Shown here in pieces: positions 1 through 9,806 of a stretch of DNA of 64,000 bases. A model generated the notes under the pieces. That model searched no databases and was not told the origin of the DNA. It was given only the letters and a program-made list of their open reading frames with translations. Made by a program: the position numbers and the translations under genes. How positions within the stretch are numbered: the stretch's first letter is position 1; the number at the start of each line of letters is the position of its first letter. Source of the stretch: Cycas panzhihuaensis (Eukaryota > Cycadophyta). The stretch covers positions 248,937,741-249,001,740 of the forward strand of contig CM041465.1 of NCBI GenBank assembly GCA_023213395.1, given 5' to 3'.

Positions 1-470
1 CCACCATTTTAGTCATAATTCTCTGTTCACTTATCACTTCACCTAAATACCTCATTTGATTCACCAGATCTTGCACCTTGGTGATGAATTCATTTACTCA
101 TTCCCTAGGTGTTATTCTTAGATTCTCAAACATGCTCCTAAGTGTTTGCAACTTGGAGGATATTGCTCCTTCATAAATCATTTTAAGGGTGTCACAAGCA
201 TCCTTAGATGTTATAGTTTCACTCACTCTAAGAAAAATATGATCCTCTAGAGCACAAAAAATAAGTGTGAATGCTTCGTTGTCCTTGATGTTTTCCTCGT
301 AGCTCCTCTTTTCCTCTTCGTTGTCAGTTTCATCAATTCTCTCATATTCTACGTGAACAAGTTCCCACATGTCTTTTGCAATAAAAATAAGCCTCATACA
401 CTGACTCCAATTGAGAAAATTTGATCCATCGAACTTAAGTACAACAACATTTCCAAGATTTGTTGTTATT
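1..470 (-). pseudogene. Ty1/copia gag fragment (element E0)
   Basis: The minus strand reads as the N-terminal half of a copia Gag of the UBN2/DUF4219 kind. It has an opening block of the form KFDGSNFLNWSQCM, then the conserved run ending in KLQTLRSMFENL, then VNEFITKVQDLVNQMRYLG up to the window edge. Gag would form the cytoplasmic virus-like particle. One in-frame TGA separates the TPRE block from VNEFITKV. The rest of the element lies beyond position 1, so this is a partial view. No LTR or primer-binding site is visible upstream on the minus strand. The family call is firm; nothing suggests the copy is functional. Confidence 0.8.
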
Positions 471-1381
471 ATGAAAAAAAAATTGCCTTGAAATGTAACT
501 CAATCTGTAAAGTGTTTGAAAGTAAAAAAAATGTAACCAAAGAACCAAAGAAAGATAATATAAGTGCACTTAACAAACACACAATGCTCCACTTCAGCTC
601 TGAAATATACACAAATGTCCCAATTGGGACTCCAATCACCCCAACAAGCAACAATTTTTATTAATGAGTGCTTACAATAGGCTTTTTTTCCTAGTTTATA
701 CAAATGTCATCACGCATAAAGCCCTTCACCAGTGCCCATTTGGAGATAAAAAATAATGCATAAAATTATTGCAAAAAATAAAAATAAATTGATTTCACAC
801 CCTTGTAGACAATAAAAAATGGAGTCCAACACTTCAGGCAAAACTCAATTCCGATACCTGATTACAAAGTTATGGATTAAAACTTTTGCAAAAAAAATAT
901 TTTTTTAACAAAGAAAGCTAAGAAATTACAATGCTTCAACTTTGCTCTTGAAAAAATCTATTAAATCGAATCCAAAGATGGTCGTGCGACCACTCATTTC
1001 AACTGGGTGTGAGTGTACTCTGATCTAGTGACGACTAAACCTCTTTCTGACCTCGCTAATGAAAGTGGACCTGCCCGAAGCAGAAATGGGTACTGATTTT
1101 CAACAAGCTATCCTAAAAAATGCACTTGGCTGCCTTTGTGAAATATAATCTTGGTCACTTTATGGTTGTATATGACCTGCAATGGATACTATGGCACTAC
1201 TAATTTGCACAAAATGATTAATAGTTAGATATGGGGCCCACACAAAAGTGGCTCTTTAAAAACTTTATAAAATAATTAATAATACAATCATTGAAGAGGT
1301 TTTGTATAAGAGTTTTTAAAGCTAGGCACTGATGTATTACAGGTTACGCAAACAAAGAGAGTAGCCAGAAGATCTGTTCAG
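471..1381. other. Non-coding stretch, no gene seen
   Basis: AT-rich sequence with only short chance ORFs. Around 820-890 it vaguely resembles the first 120 bases of the E9 LTR (the ACTCAATTC...AAAGTTATG theme), so it may hold an old gypsy LTR remnant, but I cannot delimit one. The part near 960-1210 is richer in G+C and unrecognised. Confidence 0.4.
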
Positions 1382-1576
1382 TGTTAAAATGTAATGTTTT
1401 ATCCTAGGATCATTAAAGAAGAGGGGCAACGTGTTAAGACCCTTATTTGTTCTTAACTCATATATTTGAATGTAATAACCACATAACAGTTACAAAGTCT
1501 TTTGTATTTAAAGGAGGTCTCTCTCAATAATTAAGAGAGATTCTACCCTTCTTCATTAATTCATGGTCTGGTTTTG
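1382..1576 (+). repeat. 5' LTR of E2, first part
   Basis: Starts TGTTAAAATG, and its first 37 or so bases match the start of the 3' LTR remnant at 9624. It is interrupted at 1576 by insertion of E1. The last ten bases resume at 4790-4799 (ending GAACA) and lead straight into the primer-binding site at 4800, giving a short LTR of about 205 bp. It contains the likely R/U5 portion with the CTCTCTCAATAATTAAGAGAGA inverted-repeat-like segment. Confidence 0.7.
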
Positions 1577-1648
1577 TGTTAAACTTTATGTTTACATGTT
1601 AAGATTATGTACTTTATTTTTTATGTAATATTTGTACTTTTATACTTT
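1577..1648 (+). repeat. 5' LTR stub of E1
   Basis: Seventy-two bases matching the start of the 3' LTR at 4234 with two visible substitutions, both transitions. The match stops at TACTTT, where the next bases (TGGCGTGCATCACATCC) correspond to the integrase N-terminal coding region of E4 near 24185. This is a deletion junction. Confidence 0.85.
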
Positions 1649-4233
1649 TGGCGTGCATCACATCCTTTGCAATTGGTACACTCGGATTTGTGTGGACCTA
1701 TGTCCACCGCATCTTTTGGAGGAGCTTTGTACTACATCTCCTTCATTGATGGCTTTTCTCATAAAGTCTGGGTATACTTCATCAAACACAAATCTGAAGC
1801 ATTTTCCAAGTTCAAAGAATTCAAATTTGAAGTAGAAAACGAGTCTGGCCACTCTATCAAAACATTAAGGACAGACAATGGAGGTGAATTTACTTCAAAT
1901 GAATTCACCCAATTCTGCAAGGATATTGGCATTCGAAGACAGCTGACTATTCCTCACACTCCTCAACAAAATGGAGTCTCTGAAAGAATGAACAGAACTT
2001 TGGCTAATAAAGCCAAAGCAATGATGCATGCACAAGGACTCACTCGAGCTTATTGGGTAGAGGCATTTCACATAGCTGCCTATGTGGCCAATCGCAATCC
2101 AACTACAGCAGTCACCGATATGACACCCGATAAGGCATGGTCTGGCAAAAAGCCTACTGCCAGCCATTCGAGGACTTTTGGGTGCACTGCTTATATGCAC
2201 ATCCCCGATCAGCAAAGAACAAAATTAGACAACCATAGTCTAAAATGCATCTTTGTAGGTTATGCCATTCATAACAAAGCCTACAAGTTGTATGATCCCA
2301 TTGGGAAGAAAATGCATCTCTCAAGAGATGTGATCTTTGTTGAAGACGATCATACGGAATTGCAAACAGCATCCATGCAACCTCCCATTGACAAAGGCAA
2401 GAAGATTGTTGAGACTTTCCTTCCCTCTCAATCTTCTACTCCATGTATATCATCTGCACCTGCTGGACCATCCACATCATCTAATCTGGCTCGACTTGAT
2501 CCAAGCACATCTTCTGTTGATCAACCACTTAGACCAGAAGATCTTGAGGTTCAAGTCACTTCAACTCAAAATTTACCAAAATGGTACATTCAAACAGTAC
2601 AGGACGGCCACATCATTGAAGGAAAACGTCCATCAAAATACAGGCAGCAGACCAATTATGCACTTATGGCTGAAGTGCCATGTGTCGATGAGCCTTCCAC
2701 TTTTGAGGAGGCTTCTAAAAATGAAAATTGAAAGGCTGCCATGGATGAAGAAATCCACTGTATTGAAAAGAATGGTACTTGGAATTTGGTTGAATTGCCT
2801 AAACACAAACAGGCAATCAGTTGCAAAAGAGTCTACAAGACCAAATTCCATTCTGATGGTTCACTTAAGCGTCAGAAGGCTCGCCTTGTGGCAAAAGGAT
2901 TTAAACAAGATGAAGGCATAGACTATGAGGAGACTTTTGCACCAGTGGCAAATATGAATACCATCAGACTTATCTTGGCCTTAGCTGGTCAATGCAAATA
3001 GCCAGTCTATCAGATGGACGTGAAGAGCGCATTTCTGAAAGGCGATCTTCAAGAGGAGGTATACTTGGAGCAACCTCCCGGTTACAAGGTACAAAGCAAG
3101 GAGCATCTAGTATGTCACCTAAAAAAGGCACTATATGGCTTAAAACAAGCTCCAAGAGCATGGTACTCGAAGATCGATGATTATTTCTTGAGACATAGGT
3201 TTCATCGATCCACTTCAGACCCTAACCTATATATCAAACATGAAAAGAACCATGCCATTTTTGTTGCCTTGTATGTAGATGACTTAGTGATCACTGGCAA
3301 TGACACTAAGATGATACACATTCTCCAGGATGACTTGAAAAGAAGTTTCCAGATGACAGATCTTAGACTTCTTCATTATTTCTTAGGCTTTGAGGTATGA
3401 CAACAGCCAGGCTATATCTTCATCTCCCAAGCGAAATATTCTTAGGACATTTTGCAGCAGTTTAGGATGCACGACTGCAAACCAGTGCCTACACCAACGG
3501 AGAATGGCACTAAGCTTACTCTCAATGAGGAAGTTGCACCTGCAGATCCCACTCTTTACCGGCAGTTGATTGGTAGCCTCATTTATCTCACCAACACTCG
3601 ACCGGATATTTCATTTGCAGTTGGGATTTGTTCACGATACATGTTTCAACTCAATTAGAAACATTGGAATGCAGCTAAATGCATACTTAAATACATCAAA
3701 GGCACATTACAGCATGGCCTTGAGTATGCACATAATGAGAACTTCACTCTGGAAAGGTTCTCAGATTCTGATTGGGCAGGTTGCCAGGATAGCAAGAGAT
3801 CTACCTCGGGATACTGTTTTTCCCTTGGTTCAGCAGTTGTTTCATGGAGTTGCAAGAAGCAACCCAATGTTACCTTGTCCTCCACCGAAGCAGAGTACAA
3901 AGCTACAGTCAACGCAACTTGTGAAGCTATCTGGCTACAACGGATTCTTGGGGAACTTGGACTTGAGCAAAATTACCCCACCAAGATATACTGTGACAAT
4001 CAAAGTGTACTCAAGTTAGCCAAGGATCCAGTTTTTCATGCACGGACCAAATACATCGAGGTTCATCATCACTTCATCAGAGAGCATATGCAGAATGGTG
4101 AGATCAACCTCCAGTACAGACCTACTGAGGAGCAGACAACAAATATCTTTACCAAGTCTCTTGGTAGAGAAAAGTTTGTAAAATTCAGAGATGGTCTTGT
4201 CGTTCGACTTAACATTGTAAACAGTAATGGAGG
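1649..4233 (+). pseudogene. E1 pol: integrase, reverse transcriptase, RNase H
   Basis: One continuous reading frame carries integrase (catalytic Asp in VHSDLCGP, Asp in LRTDNGGEF, Glu in NGVSERMNR, all present), the Ser/Pro-rich linker to PKWYIQTVQDG, the reverse transcriptase with the LYVDDLVITG active site near 3270-3300, and RNase H with SDSDWAG, SSTEAEY and CDNQSVLKL, ending in IFTKSLGREKF. Five in-frame stops interrupt it, near 2729, 2999, 3398, 3449 and 3656. By comparison with E3 and E4 each replaces Trp or Gln through a single transition. No indel is needed. The product would have copied and integrated the element; gag and protease are absent. Confidence 0.9.
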
Positions 4234-4789
4234 TGTTAAACCTTATGTTTACATGTTAAGATTATGTACTTTATTTTTTATGTAATATTTGTACTTTTGT
4301 ACTTTAGGGGTGACTTATCACTTAAGTGATAAAGTGTACACCCACATTCTTTCTAATGACACAACGTTGTCACTAAAGGGTCAAATGGACCCCCATGCAC
4401 TTTTGCTCACTTGAGAGCCCCAAAAGGACACATGTCCTACATGCAAGGCATATACCTTAGATGTTTGACACTTGTCCAACATCCAATGCCTTAGGTCTCT
4501 CATTTCACTCTATATAATGAGACCTCTCCTCGTTATCTCATAAGAGAGTTCAAACTGTATTGTTATGTTGTCAGTTTGCTAATCAAATTATTTATTCATT
4601 TGGAAGTTGGACCAATTTCAACCCCACACATTTGGTATCATTCTCTTGCTCCTTCATTTTATGCTTTGTCTTGCTTATGCTTTTTCATCTTGAGAGTATC
4701 ATACTTGTTAAGCATTTGTGCTTTCTAGAACTAGAGTGAACCTAGCTTCTAAATCTTGGGACTATGAGGCCATTAGGCCCCTTTTCACA
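4234..4789 (+). repeat. 3' LTR of E1
   Basis: 556 bp from TGTTAAACC to TTTTCACA. It holds an 18-bp palindrome (4315-4332), a near-perfect hairpin (4460-4483), a TATA-like CTATATAATGAG near 4512 and the GTTGGACCAATTTCAAC block shared with the other family members. A purine run (AATGGAGG) sits directly before it as the polypurine tract. Confidence 0.88.
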
Positions 4790-4799
4790 TTTTTGAACA
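4790..4799 (+). repeat. 5' LTR of E2, terminal bases after E1
   Basis: The ten bases following E1 end in GAACA and abut the primer-binding site. With 1382-1576 they restore a TG...CA LTR. One extra T relative to a clean 5-bp duplication leaves the exact E1 boundary uncertain by a base. Confidence 0.6.
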
Positions 4800-4811
4800 T
4801 GGTATCAGAGC
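4800..4811 (+). other. Primer-binding site of E2
   Basis: TGGTATCAGAGC, a perfect match to the usual plant initiator-Met-tRNA 3' end complement, directly after the LTR. Confidence 0.9.
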
Positions 4812-5546
4812 GGGGACTTTGACTATTTGAAGAAATTTGTCTAAGGATTTTGGAAGACTGAATCAGTTCAAGTATAGTTATCTTTTAAGAGGTCTAGGTT
4901 AATTCAATTATCAAACAAAAGATCAGAGGAGAAAAATGACTGCAAATTCCTCACTATATGGACCTATATGGATGTGTACAAATCAATTTTTTAAGGTTAT
5001 CAGAATTGAAGAAATTTGACCAGCAAATAGATATCGATGAGAGCAACAACTTTCTCCACAGTGTCAAAGTCATTTGAAGCCATTTTAGGGTTGTTTTACT
5101 CACTTTACCAGTCTGTGTGGGTTTGGCCATTTTTCTGCAATTTTCTCTCAAAATCTCTCGGATCTTCGCGTAGAATCACTCCTAAACTCTGAGTTTTTGG
5201 ATTGCCAAAATTTTGAGTCCAATTTCGAGGACTTTGACGGCAGATTCATGAAGTTATGAGCATTTTCTCTGCAAACCCTAAGTGCCCATTTTAGCTTGTC
5301 AAGCATGTTTTCTCTCAGCAGAAAAACTATTTTTGAAAAATAATCACAGATTCAGACTCCTCTCAAAAAGATCTTTCATTTCATATACTCTTCTTTCTGA
5401 TCCGTACACCTTCCTTTTTTTTTCTTTTCCTTGTATGAAAATCTGTACAATCGTATAGTCCACCCTTGTGCATAGACTTCAACTTCTCTGACCTTCAGAA
5501 TTTGATTCTGTTTAGCCTCTCAAATCTATTCCTAACCTGTACAATC
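4812..5546 (+). other. E2 leader, non-coding
   Basis: 735 bp between primer-binding site and gag ATG. No conserved ORF is seen; a pyrimidine-rich stretch (TTCCTTTTTTTTTCTTTTCC) lies near 5410. I do not see here the post-PBS hairpin that E3, E4 and E5 carry. Confidence 0.5.
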
Positions 5547-6510
5547 ATGCCATCTTCAATTCTGGACCTTAATGACATAGATAAATTCATTGGAAACAAC
5601 TACCACATATGGAGAATCAAATTAGAAGCCTCTTACGTGGAAAAAAGGCTTGGGAACTGACCATAGGAGAAAAAAAATGCCAGAAGCCGAAGGTGATGCT
5701 CAAAAAAATTGGAAAGAAAGGAATAACATAGAAGTAATAATTCTTAAATTGTTTGTTTCTGATCATTTATTGGTATATATTGATAAATCAAATACCTGCT
5801 CTCAAATATGGAAAACTCTAGAAAATCTATATGTCCAAAAGAATAGAGCAAGGATCATTACTTTAAAGGAAGAACTGTTTAAATTAACTATGAAAGAAAT
5901 AGACATTGTAGCAGACTTCATCCATAAGGTCACCACGATCTGGAATGAGCTTCTCACGACTGGTGCAATTATCTCAGAAAAGGAAATCATTGAAATGATA
6001 GCAAGAAAACTTCCCAGGGCTTTTGACATAACCATTAACACAATAGCCAATACTAATATAATCGAAGAAATATCACTTGATGCATTGACTGGTATATTGT
6101 TGAGACAGGAACAACGGAACAAAAGGTGTGAAGATGAATTTAAAGATGCCTTTGTAGCAAAATTGAACCTAAGTAGCTCAAGCGGAAGAGGTTGATTCAG
6201 ATGCAAAGGACGCTTATCAGAACCCCGAACTTCTTCACGTGGAAGATAGTCAGACAGTAGAGGCCGCGGTCGCATGTACCCTCTTAGATATGCTCAAGTT
6301 TGCTTCAATTGCGGTAAACCCAGTCACTTCTCAAACCAATGTCAAATTTTTGACATTTGTTATCATTGCGGACAAACAGGACACTATCCATATCAATGTC
6401 GCCAACGAAGAGAAGAAATTCAGAGAGGGAAAAGACCTATTGGGAACTATAGTAAAAAATAGCCATAGGAAGAAGAAGAAGAAATTGCCTTTGTCACAGC
6501 CCTATCAGCA
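5547..6510 (+). pseudogene. E2 gag
   Basis: The start MPSSILDLNDIDKFIGNNYHIW is followed by the UBN2-type gag domain (for example IWKTLENLYVQKNRARIITLKEEL). Two adjacent CCHC zinc knuckles, CFNCGKPSHFSNQC and CYHCGQTGHYPYQC, bind RNA in intact copies. A frameshift lies near 5650; after it gag continues in the same frame as the protease, as in single-polyprotein copia elements. In-frame stops occur at 6193 (TGA) and in the short linkers before and after the knuckles. Two knuckles rather than one distinguish E2 from E3, E4 and E6. Confidence 0.85.
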
Positions 6511-9500
6511 AGTCTACATGACTCTAATGTATGGTTTATTGACTCAAGAGCATCACAACATATGACAAACAAAAAGGATTGGTTTCAGTCAATCAAAACC
6601 TATTTGTCAAAAGCTGTTGAGCTTGGAGATAAGTGCCTCTTGAGCATTAAGGAAGTAGGAATCATTGTCCTAAATTTGCAAGGTTCTATGAAGAAAATCG
6701 GTAACGTACTCTTTGTATCTAAACTCAAGATGAATATGTTGCCAATATCTCAACTAAGCAACAAAGGTCTAAGAACTATTTTTGATGAAAAGGGCATGCG
6801 CTATGTGATGGACATGAAGAACGGGGGCGACATCATTGCTAAAGCAGTAAAAGACTGATCTATACAAATTGTTACCTATTCCTATTGATCCAAGTATAGA
6901 TGTAAAAACATTTTCTATTGTAAACCTCAATAATAATAAAGTGTGCCATTTGAGGTATGGACATCTTCCCTTAGATAAATTAGAAATGATAAAAAAGAAC
7001 AATGTGGTAAATGGTCTTCCCTCTACCTCAACAGAAAAATTTGTTTGCAAAGGCTAATAATGTGGAAAACAACATTGTTTTCCTTTTCAAACCAATGAAT
7101 GGCATGCATAAGAAAAATTAGAACTAATACACACAAACTTATGTGGTCCTCTAACACCTTTATCTATAAATGGTTCTAGACATTTTTTGACTTTTATCGA
7201 TGACTTCACTAGAAAAGTATGGGTCTATTTTATCCATAATAAGCCAGACGTGTTTGATATATTTAAAAAATTCAAAGTTGAAATAGAATTAGAATCTAGA
7301 TATAAAATTAAATGTATCAAGTCAAATAATAGAGAGGAATATATCCCAAAAGTGTTCTAAGACTTCTGCAAGCCAGGGGCATTCGAAGATAGTTCACAAC
7401 TCCCTATACAGCCCAGTCGAATGGTGTAGCTGAACAAAAGAACAGAACCTTAATTGAAATGGATCAAAGTATGATCCATGAAAAGCAAATCTCGAAAACT
7501 CACTGGGCAGAGGCAATAAGCACAACTTGCTCTCTAATCAACCGGAGTCCAACAATAGCGTTGCAGCAAATAACACCAAAAGAAGCATGGACTGGTAGGA
7601 AGCCTGATGTAAGCAACCTAAAAATCTTTGGTTGTCAAGCCTTTGTACATATTCTAGATAAAAACAAAACCAAGCAAAACTCAAAATGTACAGAATGTGT
7701 TATGGTTGGATACAGTAAAAACTCAAAAGGTTATAAATGCATAAACCCTAAGACCAATAATATTTATATAAATAAAGATGTAGTCTTCAATGAAGAAATC
7801 TCGTCTGAAGACAAATCTTCAATACAAACAATTAACGAAGTATCCAAAATTAAACTGCAAGAAGAACTGTTTACTGAAGAATTAGGAGTGACTACAGAAA
7901 CTGAGATGGAAGAATCAGAATCTGCTCCTCACATTGAAGAAGAACTTTCTTCAAAGGAATTAACCTCTGAAGCACCACAGAAAAAGGTACCAAAATGGTA
8001 CATTAAAATCATAGAAGAAGGAAAAGGAGATATATTCTCACACAGAACCAGAAGTCAACAACATCAAGCACTTTTTAATAGAGTGCAACCAGAAGCATTT
8101 GAAGAAGCAAAAAGGCATGTAGAATGCAGAGCCACTTTGGATTCAGAAATAGATGCCACTAATGAAAATTAGACTTGGGAACCAGTAGAACTGCCTCCAA
8201 ACAAGCTTGTAGTCAATTGCAAATGGGTGTACAAAATCAAGGAAGGTGCAGATAGAAAAAGAGGAAAATTCAAAGCTAGACTTGTGGCAAAAGGGCACAC
8301 CCAGGGTGTTGGAATTGACTTCGAAGAGATATTCTCACCAGTAGCAAAAATAAACACAGTTCGAACAATGATAACACTAGCAACTTAAAACAACTAGAAA
8401 ATTCATTAGCTAAATGTTAAAAGTGCCTTTCTAAATAGAGAATTGGAGGAAGAAGTTTACATACAGTAGCCAAAAAGCTATGTTTAGCCAGGTCAAGAAA
8501 ATCTGGTATGTAAACTCAAAAAAGCATTATATGGATTGAAGCAGGCTCCCAAGGCATGGTATGCAAAACTGGACAAACATCTCTCCCAAAATGGTTTTCA
8601 AAGGTGTAGTTCTGATTCTAGCCTCTACATAAAAAGAAATGATAGAAAGATTTCCATTATAGTAGTCTATGTTGATGACATGATACTCACTAGAGATGAC
8701 CTCAAGTCTATCTCAAATATAAAAAGTCAGTTGGAAAAAGATTTTGAAATGACTGACTTAGGTTCCTTGAACTACTACCTAGGAATAAAAATCGAACAAA
8801 ATGAAGAGTTCATTGCACTCTCACAAGGCAAATACGTCAGAGACCTGTTAACCAAATTCCAAATGTAAAACTGCAATGAATGTGCAACACCCATGGAGGT
8901 TAATTGTAATCTAGTCCCAGAAGAAAATGAGCCTTTAGTTGATTATACGCTAGACAGATAGTTGATCAGAGTCTTATTGATCTTACTGTCACAAGACCCG
9001 ACATATCACATTCAGTAAGTTTGGTTTCCAAATACATGTAAGAACCAAAAATGAAGTGTTGGAAAGATGTAGAAAGGATACTCAGATACCTGAAAGGAAC
9101 TACAGATCTCAAATTGGTGTACAACAAAAAAGAGCCAACTAAATTGATTGGATATTATGACTCTAACTGGGCAGGAGATAAGGAAACTAGAAGATCCACC
9201 AATGGATACTGTTTCTTTTTCGGTTCAGCTACGATTTCATGGTGCAACAAGAAGCAACCAACGGTTGCACTCTCTTCAACCGAGGCGGAATACAAATCAG
9301 CTGTCAGTGCAACATAGAGGCTCCCTGGCTCAGGCAACTACTGAAGGACATTAATCAACTGCAACAAGAACCAACAACATTGCTCTGTGATAATCAAAAT
9401 GCAATCAAACTAACCAGGAACCCTATTTTGCATGCACGAACAAAGCACATAGAAGTGCATCATCACTTCATCCGAAAAAAGGTGCAGTATAGAGAAATTG

Positions 9501-9616
9501 ATCTGACATATTATCTAACAATAAATCAAATTGTAGATATCTTAACAAAATCTGTTGGAAATAAGAAATTTCAAACTCTTAGAAAAAAATTAGGATTAAA
9601 AAGGATAAAACATTAA
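6511..9616 (+). pseudogene. E2 pol: protease, integrase, RT, RNase H
   Basis: The protease site reads FIDSRASQHM (DSG changed to DSR). After a frameshift near 6860 comes the integrase zinc region, then integrase with LIHTNLCGPL (catalytic Asp to Asn) and KSNNREEY (second Asp to Asn). From 7459 the frame is open through the integrase C-terminus and linker. RT is at about 8200-9000 with VYVDDMIL, and RNase H has DSNWAGD, SSTEAEY and CDNQNAIKL. Several stops around 8385-8500 fit Gln or Trp codons changed by one transition. Further frameshifts lie near 9000 and 9310. The copy is clearly inactive: both integrase acidic residues and the protease site are damaged. Confidence 0.88.
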
Positions 9617-9623
9617 GAGAGGG

Positions 9624-9660
9624 CGTTAGAATGTAATGTTTTATCCTAGCATCATTAAAG
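9624..9660 (+). repeat. E2 3' LTR remnant
   Basis: About 37 bases match the start of the 5' LTR at 1382 (CGTTAGAATGTAATGTTTTATCC), preceded by the purine tract AAGAGAGGG. The match then ends; the remaining LTR is lost or replaced by duplicated sequence. Confidence 0.65.
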
Positions 9661-9806
9661 GACAGAAAATCGTAGGAGGCTGAGAAAAATTCAGCCCATC
9701 AAGGACAGAAAATCGTATTTGATCAATGCATCAAAGCTATAAAAGAAGATCTCTCTCATATCCTCCCAACAAGCGAAAAGCTCATATCCTCCCAACAAGC
9801 GAAAAG
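9658..9806 (+). repeat. Two short direct duplications at the E2/G1 junction
   Basis: A 17-bp unit (AAGGACAGAAAATCGTA) occurs at 9658-9674 and again at 9701-9717. A perfect 26-bp unit, starting CTCATATCCTCCCAAC, occurs back to back at 9755-9780 and 9781-9806. These sit exactly between the E2 3' LTR remnant and the first G1-like reading. Confidence 0.75.

Larger units (their letters stand above)
1577..4789 (+). mobile_element. E1: Ty1/copia retrotransposon, 5' deleted, nested in E2's LTR
   Basis: The 3' LTR (4234-4789) is complete. At the 5' end only the first 72 bp of the LTR remain (1577-1648), and the sequence jumps directly into integrase. The rest of the LTR, primer-binding site, leader, gag, protease and integrase zinc region are missing. 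The flanks read ttttg (1572-1576) and ttttt/ttttg (4790-4795), an imperfect 5-bp duplication. Removing E1 joins E2's LTR to its own primer-binding site. E1 belongs to the same broad family as E3, E4 and the solo LTR at 54738. Confidence 0.88.

Noticed and set aside
9684-9694. ttcag as the right target-site duplication of E2 (left copy 1377-1381)
   Set aside because: It is not preceded by the E2 LTR end (GAACA), so the match is probably chance.
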